NCBI GenBank assembly: GCA_012931725.1
Contig: CM022946.1
Coordinates: 46,705,252 to 46,769,251 of the forward strand
Source: Litsea cubeba
Taxonomy: Eukaryota; Streptophyta; Magnoliopsida; Laurales; Lauraceae
Reading direction: 5' to 3'
DNA length: 64,000 bases
Below, in pieces: positions 36,701-48,700 of the stretch. The notes below the pieces were generated by a model. It was not told the DNA's origin, did not search any database, and saw only the letters and a program-made list of their open reading frames with translations. The position numbers were made by a program, and so were the translations under genes. Position 1 is the stretch's first letter. Each line of letters begins with the position of its first letter.

Positions 36701-39700
36701 TCAAAAGGTTTGGATTAGATTCAGCCAAGTATATGAACACACCCATGAGCACAACTCTCAAATTATGTAAGGATATGAGTGGTAAGAATGTTGTTCCTAG
36801 TTTGTATAGAAGCATGATAGGGAGCCTATTATATCTTACAGCTAGTAGACCTGATATTGCTTTCAGTGTAGGAGCTTGTGCCAGATATCAATCTGATCCC
36901 AAAGAAGCTCATTTGAAAGCTATTAAGAGAATCATTAGATATGTTTCAGGGACTTTAGGATATGGCTTATGGTATCCATATAATTCATCTACTTATATTG
37001 CTGGATACTCAGATGCCGATTGGGCTGGAAATGTGGATGATAGAAATCGACTAGTGGTGGTTGCTTCTACCTAGGAAACTGTCTAGTTACTTGGCACAGC
37101 AAGAAACAGTCATCCATTTCCCTATCCACAGCTGAAGCAGAATATATAGTAGCTGGAAGTGGTTGTACTCAAATGTTATGGATGAAACAAATGCTGAAAG
37201 ACTATGGTTTTGAACAAGGAAGCATGAATTTGTATTGTGATAACACCAGTGCTATCAATATTTTCAAAAATCTTGTCCAACACTCTAGAACTAAGCATAT
37301 TGAACTAAGCATATTGATATTAGACATCATTTCATTAGAGAATTGGTTGAAGAGGGAGTTATAGTTTTGGACCATATTTCTACTGAGAAATAACTTGCAG
37401 ATATTCTGACAAAACCATTGGATGTTTCAAAATTTGAAAACATGAGAAAATCCCTTGGTATCTGTGTTGTTAAATAATTTCTTATTGTTTATTTGTTAGT
37501 TTCATTTAATTATTTATTTTGTGTTTAATTTAAAAAAAAAAAATTGGAACATATCATTTCTTAAGTCATGAACTTATTTCATAGTTCCGTAAAAAGCAAA
37601 ATTCTGTTGCACTATCTACTGCTGAGGCAGAGTTTTGTTGAAGGTAGTTATTGTGCTCAAGTTCTTTTCATGAAGCAACAACTTAAGGATTTTAAACTTG
37701 TGTGCTATAAATTTTTTATAGAACCCAATACACCATTCTAGGACTAAGCATATTGAAATTAGATATCATTTTCTTAGAGATCATGTGCAGAAGGGTATTA
37801 TTGTACTAGAATTCACAAGCACACACGATCAGTTGGCATACTTTTTTTTCAAAACCCCTGCCAGAAAATAGACTATGCATGATTAGAAGAGAAATCGAAA
37901 TGATGCATGCCATGAATATTTTTTGAATATTTTTCTCAATGTCTTACAAAAACTTGAGACTTCTAGCCTCATCATTCAAATGCTTTTGCTTTTCATAGAT
38001 CATCATGCAATCCTTGTCTAAAGGATTAGGCAATCGAATTGAAGAGGTAAGCAATGATCTTAAATCTTTATTCTGTTGCTTCAACTCTATTATTTTTCTA
38101 TTAGACTCGAGAAGAAGCCGTTGCAGTACATCGATCTCCTCAATAAACTTTTCTGTCTTGCGAGTTTTGGACCGCAACCGATCGGAAAATGAGACAATGG
38201 ATGATGAGTATTGAGTTCCGAGACTCACAAGCTCATAAACGGCGTCTTCATCCGATTTATTAGCCAAAACTATCTCTTGTCGCCTTGGTATCATGGAACC
38301 TAAAACAGATGCAGAAAAAGTTTGGGATTGGGGTAAAGAATACCTCATCTCCTGATCACAAGAAGTACCAAAAGGAAATTGTTGAGCCATTGAAACTTTG
38401 TGGAATAAGAATGCAGATGACAAGAAGAAGTTTTGATACAAATTAGATAGAGCTAAGACTGTTCTTATAGAGATGGATTTCGAATAAGACAAACCCTCAT
38501 CTCTTCAAATCTTGCTTTTCCAGATTGAAAATCTGCTGGATGCATATTTTCAAAAGCTACTTAGCTAAGCCATTGAAATTAAATGCGGGATGTCCCTATT
38601 TTTCTCGTTTGTCAACAACATCCAGCGAATTTGAATCTCCTTCGGTATCCAGTTGATAAATCTAGGCCTCTAGCCTTTGTAGGTTCTGTCGGACATGGGT
38701 GGTTCCAAAATACATTTCTTTGCAGGCTTGGATTGGGTGGGCTTGGGCTTTCGTGATGTGCATGAATTTGGGTTGCACTCACTTAGGACTAGTAAGAATT
38801 GTGGGGGATGAACTTGAATGCCCTCGGCCTTGTCTAATCGAGGCCCATCTATTATCTATGCTTGCATGGATTATCTACCTTCTGTTCTCTAATTTTTGCG
38901 ATTAGCTTCCAAAGTTTCTCTCAGTTTTTACATCTCTTTGTCAATTTCTGACAAAAAGAAGAGAATGATGTTAAGGGGGAGTAGACATCTTTAAGATGAT
39001 CAAATGAGAATTCATATTTGAGGATCATGGAGACACATATATGAATATGATGTGCTTCATAGTTATATCAGTATGATTATGCAGATTCATCACTACGGTT
39101 AAGTGGTGAAAAAGGTCAATGAAATGAAATTTCATATGATCTTTATTGAGTCCTTACTCTTCAATCGGTTTGTATCATTTGAAGGACTAAGAGAATCCTT
39201 AAATGGATTCATGGAATTGATATGGACTTTCTTAGTTGATTTATATAGTTCAATTCCATCTTAGCATGATTACATCTCTTTATAGTCAAATCTTTTGATA
39301 TCATGCTTGCTAACCCCTCTATGCTTATAGGTGAATCTTTTTATGTCCTTGATATCATAATATGCTAAATATTGATATCTCTCACTTCTCCTTATCTCTC
39401 TATAGTACTCTATATGCTTCATCGGGACATCTCTTTGTCAATTTATGACAAAAAATGAGGAGAATAAATGGATTGAATCCTGAAAATGGAGAGATTAAAC
39501 AAAGGGGGAGAGTGTAGAACAAAGGGTGAAAACACACTCTATCTATGATATTTTGTGACTAACAATTAAGGGGGAGTAGCAATCCCACCATAGAATGTGT
39601 ATGTCAATGTCTTATGCAGGTATATCTTTAAGAGACAAAGCACATTCTCAGGGGGAGTATTTAGAGTCGTGAGTCTTTGAGTTGTAATTGTTGTATCTTT

Positions 39701-42700
39701 TGTAAAGATCATGTACTCTTGTAATCTTGGTTGTATTTGAGTCCATTCGTTGTATTTCAATCAAGAATAGGTGTTTTGCCACGAAATTGACAAAGGGGGA
39801 GATTGTTAGTGCCACATTCCTATGAGCACTTGTTTTTGTATTGTCAATTCCGTGTCGAAGAATCCAAGACCTTGCCTCTCAGAATCTCTCAAGGGAGATC
39901 AAGTTTGAAGGCAGAAGAACAAGTCTCGGAAGGCCTGGATTCATAAAGGAAGTCGTCCATATGTGTGCCAACCTATTCAGGAAAATGGGACTCCAAACCA
40001 ACCAAGACTTGGCCCTAAAAACTCTTAGTTTAATGGCTTATTTAATAGGGTTTTAGAGATTGTTTTTCAGCTTTTTCAAGACTCTAAACAGGCCTCAGAA
40101 GTCGGCTAACCGCCATGATTTTTGGTCACCTCGCGGTTACTTTTCCAGAGCAAAAACTCTCTTAAAATGGTTTTTCGGTTACTTCGCGGCTAGCCGCATG
40201 AACAGTAACATCACCATGCACTGTTCACTATTCACTAGCCGTTTGAACAGTAACTTCACTATTCACTATTCACTGTTCGTTTGAACAGTAACACCGTTCA
40301 CTGTTCACTATTCACTAGCCGTTTGAATAGTAACACTATTCACTGTTCAGTGTTCACTAGCCGTTTTATGACCGTTGGAACTTTTATATAAATACCTGAA
40401 GCCCATTTTCAACATTAAGGAGTCCAATTTTTGAAGAGCCTTTGTTCTAAATTCTTGTAAACCTTTTCCAAGCTCTCAAAGCTTCTTCCAAACACACTTA
40501 GATTCTATCTTAAAAATCCAAGGGCTTACTTAGCTCTAAGGAGTGTGCTTTGAGAAGCCAAATCTAGGGTATCCTAATCTCTAAAGCTATCTCTCATTTC
40601 TGCCCTAGAAATCAAACCTCTATAACTTGGTTGTGCATCTTAATAGAGTTTCATCATCAACACCAAGCTAGCTGCAAGAGGTAAAAAGCTTCGATCACGG
40701 TCAAAAGCTTCCTCGAACACTTTCGATCTTCATCAAAGGCAAGTGTTCGCCCTCCATTTAAATTTATATCTTTGTGACAGTGGTGAGTGGATTGAATCTG
40801 TGTGTGTCAACCACTCTAAAAAAATTGTGTGTGGGGATTAGATCTGTGTGATTCGAACCTCAGTAACAAAATTGAGTTAGAATCAGTACTTGTGTAGTTT
40901 GATTCTTTATAGTGGAACCAAGGGACTGTGTGACCCTTGAGAGTGGATGTAGGTCTGTGTGACTGAACCACTATAAATCTCTTGTGCCATTTTATCTCTT
41001 GTGCTTACTATCTTGTTTCAAATTAGAGTGTCTCTGATTATTTAAGCACACACACATTGAACTTATAATTCAAACAAGTTATTTTGTTATGTGTGATTAT
41101 TATTCCAAGTTGAGATTAAGATTGGGCTAATAAGTTTAAAATTGGCATTAGAATTCCTTTTGTCCTATTCACCCCCGCTCTAGGACTTATTCATTGAACC
41201 TAGTTGCACTTTCATCCTTGTTTAGTTATCCAAGCATTTGGTTATTTCTCTCTAAAAAAAGAAAGAAAGAAAAAAAAATCTAATCATTTGTTTGGTCTCC
41301 CTTTATGCTTTAGATTAATTATTGCAGCCAGGAGGAGAACGTTTGGTCCTTTGCTTTGTGGACTTCACTACTCCAGCCCATGCGGCAGTTGCATTGGATG
41401 CCTTACAAGGTGAAGCAAACATCCTCTTTATTTATTATTCTTTGAAAAATTTAGCCCATCTATTTTATATATGATTTATTGCTTGCACCTGTTGTTTATT
41501 TATTGCTTGCACCTGTTGTTTATTTTATGCCACAAGCAGCCATAATTTTTGACATATCTTCAGTGCATTTGGTCCAACTTTTAGCATCAATGGATTTCAT
41601 GTCAACAAATACGAACTAACCTGATGTGACTTAATTGCCTTATTGGTTGAGTTTTGCTGTTTTAGTTGCAATTTCACTTGCAATGGCGATCTGTCAATCA
41701 TCATCTGATTAGTTTTGACTGATTATCTTATCGATTTCATTCTGGAAGTGTTGTTATAGATGTTCCAATCACAAGGACTGACTTGTCCATTTTAGTCACT
41801 TTATGTCTGGGTCCATTTATTTGAGTTTGCTACAGCTGGCTGGAACAAATCATTGGCTACCCTTGAGTTGGTCCTAGCATAAATCAATGGTCTGATAGTT
41901 AGTGATACACATGGATAGAAATAGCGGAATCGGCCGTGGCGGGCGACACCGCCACGCCACGGCCGAAATATCGGCCGTCGCACTCGTGGCGGCCCGTAGC
42001 GGCCGATACCGTGGGGGGGGGGGGGGGGGGGGGGGGGTATAAAAGCTACTTTTTGGACGAAAAACCCTACTTCTCCTTCACTTGCTGCTATGCTTTCTTC
42101 CTCTTCTTCATTTTCTTCCTCCTAAGTGGTCCCAAGTGTCTCCTAAGTGGATTTTCTCAAGATTTCTTGCCACCAAATCACCAACATTCAACTATTCAAA
42201 GGATTTTAAAGATTCTAAACAAGAATCTTCATCTAGGTATGTGACTTTTTTTCAACTTTTGAGATTATCACTCTCTAACTACTATAAATCACAATATAAT
42301 GGCATCATTGGCTTGTTTTATTGTAGATCCATGCATCCTTTTGATCTTGTATGCATATCTTTTGTTTTTTTTTTAAATATTGTTATTTTTATTTTCGGAT
42401 TTAAGTTATTTAAAAAAAAAAACCATTATCACTTATGGAAAACTCATGAAACAACTTGAAAATAGCTTCATATTGTTAGATCTATGGTTCCCATAGATCA
42501 TTCCAACATATAATGCTTGTTTTTCAATTTTTTCCTTTTTTTTTATTTTCGGATTTTTTTATATTTGTAAAAAAAAATTATTTTTAGTAATTGTATACCA
42601 ATCAAATGTCTTGAAAATGGCTCCTAGATTATAGATCTATGTTTCCCATAGATCATTCCAACATATAATGCTTGTTTTTCAATTTTTTTCCTTTTCTTAA

Positions 42701-45700
42701 TTTCGGATTTCTTTTTTATTTGTAAAAAAAATTATTTTTAGTAATTGTATGCCAATCAAATGTCTTGAAAAAGGCTCCTAGATTATAGATCTATGTTTCC
42801 CATAGATCATTCCAACATATAATGCTTGGTTTTCAATTTTTTTCTTTTTTTATTTTCGGATTTCTTTTATATTTGTAAAAAAAATTAGTTTTAGTAATTG
42901 AATGCCAATCAAATGTCTTGAAAAGGGCTCCTAGATTATAGATCTATGTTTCAAATAGATCATTCCAACATATAATGCTTGTTTTTCAATTTTTTTTCTT
43001 TTTTTATTTTCGGATTTCTTTTATTTTTGTAAAAAAAATTATTTTTAGTAATTGAATGTCAATCAAATGTCTTGAAAAGGGCTTCTAGATTATAGATCTA
43101 TGTTTCCCATAGATCATTCCAACATATAATGCTTGTTTTTCAATTTTTTTCCTTTTTTTATTTTCGGATTTCTTTTTTATTTGTAAAAAAAAATTATTTT
43201 TAGTAATTGAATGTCAATTAAATGTCAAGAGAATGATTCTTAAGTGTTAGATATATGTTTCCTCTAACATGTTTTGTTGTTTTTTTAATTTTTAACATAC
43301 TACTTGTTCATATTTATAGGTATTCAGTCTTCTATTGTGCATTTGTGTTTGCCAATTAATTTTTGAAAATGCCGCGTGATATTGATCCCGCATGGAGCTT
43401 TGGTGAGGCAGTTGAGAACAACAGGTTAAAAATCAAATGCAAGTTTTGTGGGAAAGTGACCAATGGGGGCATTACAAGATTCAAGCACCATTTGGGCCAC
43501 ATTTCTGGTAATGTTGCTGGCTGTACCGAAGCACCAAGGGAAGTCAGGGAACAAATGAAAGCTTTGGTTACCCAAAACAAAGCTAGAAAGGTAGAGATAA
43601 AAGAAAAGAGGCAGCAAGATGTTGATGCTGCCCGTTATGATGTATTTGGGGATGAAGGTTTTGATGATGAAGATGCACAGATGGAGGCTGCACGGCGAGA
43701 GTCCGTCATGAGTCATCAAGAAGAATATGAACGTCGTGCATTTGCTGGAAGCAGCAAAAATTATGATGCAGGGGGCTCATCTGCTGTGCCAAGCAGGGGC
43801 AAGGGCATTGCGGGGGCAATGCGCAGGGCATTTAGCACCCGGAAACGGGATGTTGATGTAGAAATTATTTCTACTAGAAGAGCAGCTCCTCCCTCTGTTG
43901 ATCCTCTAGCACATAGAAAAGAGGGAGCTAAACAACCAAATATAAAAAGTGTTATGAAAGGGGCAATGAAGTCTGCAAGAGATACGTTAGCCAAAGCTAC
44001 AGCGAAATGGCTAATTCACAAGAACATACCACCTACAGCAATAGATTCCCCTTATTTCCAAACAATTCTTGATGTTGCCGCCGAAGCTGGGCGGGGAATA
44101 CAGTCGCCCTCTGTTTATGATGTGGGCACTAAATATCTCGAAGAGGAATATAAAGAAATAAAGGCATGTGTGGAGACCTTTAGGCCCATGTGGCAACAGA
44201 ATGGAGTCACCATTATGTGTGATGGGTGGACTAGCGGCACACAAACACAATTAATAAACTTTTTGGTACATTCAGTCTCTGGGTGTGTTTTTGTGAAGTC
44301 CGTGGATGCATCTGAGCATAGACGGACAGCTAAATATATATACACTCTTATGGACAAGGTTGTAGAGACTGTGGGAGAGGAGCATGTTGTACAAATGGTT
44401 ACAGATAATGGCGCCAATTTCAAGGCAGCCGGTGTGATGTTGGAGAAAAAGAGGCCTCATCTGTTTTGGACTCCATGTGCAGCACACTGTATAGATCTCA
44501 TTATGGAAGAGATTGGAAGGAAGAAGAAAATTGCTGAAGTTATCAAGGCATGTAGAAGCATTACCAGATTTATTTATGATCATTCATGGCTTTTGAGCTT
44601 AATGAAAAGATTCACAAATAATCATGCCTTGATTCGTCCGGGATCAACTAGGTTTGCTACCCATTTCATTGCGATGGAGAGTCTTGTAAGGTTTAGAACA
44701 GAGCTGATTCAGATGTTTGCATCAGAAGAATGGCTTCGTTCAAAGTGGGGCAATGCAACAAGTGGTCCGGAATTTGAGATCCCTAACTTGATGAGGGACA
44801 ATAAGTTTTGGAAGAAAGTGTCTAATTTATTAAAGGTTTATGAGCCTTTAGTTAGAGTGTTGCGGCTTGTAGATGGTGATGACAAGCCAACAATGGGATA
44901 TATATATGAAGCAATGGATCGGGCTAAGCAAGCTATCATGGAAAATGTTAGATATCATGAAGAATATATACAGATTATTGATAGACGGTGGGCTGACCAG
45001 CTGCACCATCCATTGCATGCTGCAGGTAGTACTCAATAGTTATATCTATATTTGATGCTTTTAAAGCAAGCTATCATTCTTTTATTGATGTTTATTCATT
45101 TTGCATTTCAACTTGTTTTCAATGTAGGTTATTTCCTTAATCCCGAATTCTACTACCCCAATGCCCAACAACACAGCGATGTAATAGAGACGGAGTTGAG
45201 GGTAGGATTAAGGCAAGTGTTGAGAAAATTGTTGGGAATTGATGATTCCATCAACGCCATTCAAGAGGTGAGTTAGTGATTGAGATTTGAGATGACATAT
45301 CACATATGTATATGCAGATATGCTTAAGATAGGTTCATTAAACCATTAATGATTTATTCCTAATTTTCACATTGTAGATATCTACATACACACAAAGGAA
45401 AGGAGGCTTTGCTGACCCAATCACACAAAGGGCAATTGGAAAAATGACACCTGGTATGAAATTATGAATATGATATCAAAAGACCCAATCACCCAACCTA
45501 ATAGTATTTTGTTATTTATCTCTCAATTGATTGGAAGGACTTAAGGAATATCTAATTTTATTTGTTTATTTTGAATCTCAGCTGATTGGTGGATGAATTT
45601 TGGAGAGGATACTCCAAATCTAAGGAAAGCGGCTGTTCGCATCCTTAGTCAAGTTACAACTTCATCAAACTGTGAAAGGAATTGGAGCACTTTCTCCTTG

Positions 45701-48700
45701 ATCCACACAAAGTCCAGGAATCGGCTTACCATGCAAAAACTCAACAAGCTTGTGTATTGCCATTACAATTTAAAGTTGAGAAACAGAACAAGAGAAAGGA
45801 AGGCAAGGGATAGTCCGAACTATTGTCCTATTAGTTTGGATCACATATTCAGAGAGGACGATCCCTTACTCCCATGGATAGCCGAGATAGAGGATCAATT
45901 GCTTGATTCAGATCCGGGCTTTCAGGATGAGGTTAGAGATTTGCTTGATGAAGAAATGGATGAGGCAGGGGGTGCCCCACTTGGAGGAGAAGGCACAAGT
46001 GCACATCCGCACCCACAATCTAGAGGGAAAGAACCTGCTATTCCTGCTCATGTGGTGTCATCTTCTGAAAGGACGAGTACCACCGTCTCTTCGAGTAGCC
46101 ATGGTGGAGGAGATGGGGGAGATGGAGCAGGAGACACTAGTGGGACAGGTGCTACTAGTGAATACTACCAACATGATCAGGAAGATGTCATTCCTGTAGA
46201 GGAGGTACAAGACTTTCCGGAAAGAATGGAAGGAAATCGTGATTATCAACTGGCGTCGGAGAGTCTCACCACCTGCTCCACATGCTCTTGGAGGTAGTAG
46301 TAATGAACAAGGAAATATGGGTGGAGGTGTTGGAGGACAACAAGCAGCATCATGGACTGGTTCGTGGAACCCTAGTTACAGTGGACAAGGACCCTCGCAG
46401 TATTTTCCATATGGTCAACTGCAACAAGGAGACGAACAGTCTTCTATTTCAGGGTCCTACTCATATGGTGACTACGGTGAAACACAATATAATAGGTATC
46501 CACCTCCACCTCCTCCAAGTTATGATGATGCAGGCCATGCGGCTACCACCTTCTTTGGATTGGTGGATCCCAATTTTTATCAATATCAAATGCAATATGA
46601 TGCCAATACAAATGATAACACAGATGGGGATGAGGATAACAGTGCCTTGAATCTTGGTAGACGATCCTTTTGGTGGTGACTGGTGACCAAGGTATTCCTA
46701 CTTCCTTCACTTACTCTCTACTCTGTCATTTCTAAATTGGTGTTGAGTCTGTTGACTGTTGACTTTTGACTGTTGAATCGTTGATTGATGTTTATTTTGA
46801 TCACTTCATAGTTCATAGTTCATTTACTTGATTGAATTTGAACCTTGAATGTTGAAGTATTGATAATTTGATATTTGATATTTTGATTGTTCAATATTCA
46901 CTAATGAGTAATGACTAATGAGTAATTGAGTAATGAGTAACTCTTAAGTCTTAAGTCTTATGCAATTATGCCTTTATTTCATGTTCTACTTTTTTTTTAT
47001 GAGCTTTCCATTACTTTCTAAGTTAGAATGACTAAGAAACATGAATACATGTGAAAAAACTAATAATTACTACTATTTTCTATTTATTCAGCGATACGGG
47101 ACTTCATATATTGAGGGCACCGCTACACCCACTTTTCTTACTTACTTTTGCAAAAGAACCACATATTCTTTCATTTTACAATTTTCTGGATTTTCTGGAA
47201 TTTTTTTAGATTTTTTGGGCGATTATTTCAAATCGCACCGCTACGCCGCTACGTATCCCCGCTACGCTACGTATCCCCCGCTTCGTAGCGTTTTGGCGGC
47301 GGGCCGCTACGCCCGCCGCAACCGCTATTTTCATCCTTGGTGATACATCATAATCATCATTGTGGACTTACTTGATCTGTGAGTCAACTGATGCCTGATG
47401 GGTCTGGTACTGTTAATCGATGGATACAAACTTTGTGTACTTTTTTACACTGCAATCTGGAAAACCAGTTGGTTGATTGTGGAATCACGAATTAATCAGG
47501 GAGAGGCTTGGAAGCAATTTTTTATTACTTTTTGGAATGTTAACTACCATTGAAAAGAAAGCTAATCAGTACTAGAGAGATATACTGTAGCAAAACAACC
47601 AAATGGAGGAAAAGCTCAAGACCAAACAGCCAACTAACGCAAAAACACCCAAACAAAAGGCTACAAAAGACGGAGCCTAAGAAAACTCCAAAGGGTACAA
47701 AAGGAAACCATATTATGAAAAAGCCACCTCCTTCCAATTCAGAAGAATAAGATCCGGGGGAACACCATGGAAGGAAGGATGGATGGACACCCAAGAAGCC
47801 ACGATGAATTTAATTCTATCACTTAAGGAGTCAATTGACAAGGAAACTCCTTCAAAACACCTTGCATTCCTTTATTTCCATAGGACCCAAAACACCGCCA
47901 AAAAAGAATATCTCCATGTAAGCTTCCCTCTAGCTGACCCCACACTCATCTTCTGAGCCTGAAAAAGATGTTGCAGCGAGTGGAGAAGCGCCCAACTATA
48001 CTCGAACCACCCAAGGACTGAAGTCCACATACTTTGAGCCACTTTACAATTTAGAAGAAGATGGTCTACAGTCTCTTCCAAAGCTAATCACATGGGGCAA
48101 GCATTGACAATTATTCCTTTCCTCCTGCGAAGATTATCCATAGTGAGAATTCTTCCAGGGAGTGCTAACCAACCGAAGGCAGCGACTCTTATATTTCCAA
48201 AGGTTGTAAAATGGGCTAGTCACCTGAGGACCTTCTGATAATACCTGAAAGAAGGAAGCTACAGAGAAGGTGCCATTCGCCCAAACCCCACAATCCTGAC
48301 CCTCATGGATAAGAACTTGGCTCAAAATGTCCAAAAGGCAATAGAAACTCTTTTCCTCTGATTCCCAGAGGTTTCTTCTGAAGACTGGACCCCCATTGGA
48401 GGAGGTCACCTTGTCTTTCCATGTCGCTATTGACTGTTGCCATATTGGAAGCAATTTTTTTGACTTAACTAGTAATTTAACTGATATCTAATTATGCAAT
48501 ATGATCGCCAGTTCATTGGAAAAACTACCCAGATGAGATGGTAAGGACCTGCATTTAACGCTAGCCAGTTCATTCTTTTTTATGTTCCCGCTGATACCTA
48601 CCAGTAAGGAGCTCAAATCGTTTTCCAGGTTCATTGACTGCCATATTTTTGTATTGCTCAACACGTGCTACCTTGTGTTTCAACCTCTCGGTCCTGTACC

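Larger units (their letters stand above)
31222..41214 (+). mobile_element. Copia LTR retrotransposon, Sirevirus-like, 9,993 bp, in intron 4
   Basis: 5' LTR 31222-32585 (1,364 bp) and 3' LTR 39804-41214 (1,411 bp) both start TGTTAGTGCCACATT and end GTTGCACTTTCA. The TSD TCCTT is at 31217-31221 and 41215-41219. The primer-binding site TGGTATCAGAGCG (32588) matches initiator tRNA-Met, and the polypurine tract CAAAGGGGGAGA lies at 39791-39802. The internal order gag, protease, integrase, reverse transcriptase, RNase H defines Copia. The long 3' region with repeated polypurine tracts, LTRs over 1.3 kb and the extra ORF suggest the Sirevirus lineage (inference). The LTRs are very alike, so insertion is fairly recent, but the coding region carries several frameshifts and stops. 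Confidence 0.92.
41910..47339 (+). mobile_element. hAT DNA transposon, 5,430 bp, with perfect 8-bp TSD
   Basis: Termini CATGGATAGAAATAGCGG (left) and, inverted, CAAGGATGAAAATAGCGG (right) form an 18-bp inverted repeat with three mismatches. The 8-bp duplication GTGATACA is at 41902-41909 and 47340-47347. Subterminal regions are GC-rich with repeated CGGCC and GCTACG motifs. The left arm carries a poly-G run (about 42013-42037) and five tandem units of about 154 bp (42478-43250). The transposase gene at 43369-46679 is almost complete. The perfect TSD suggests a recent insertion. Confidence 0.93.

Noticed and set aside
37585..37680. Possibility that the second RNase H segment is the element's functional one
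   Set aside because: It has several stops and the first copy has the complete motif series with the terminal LADILTKP, so the second is a relic.
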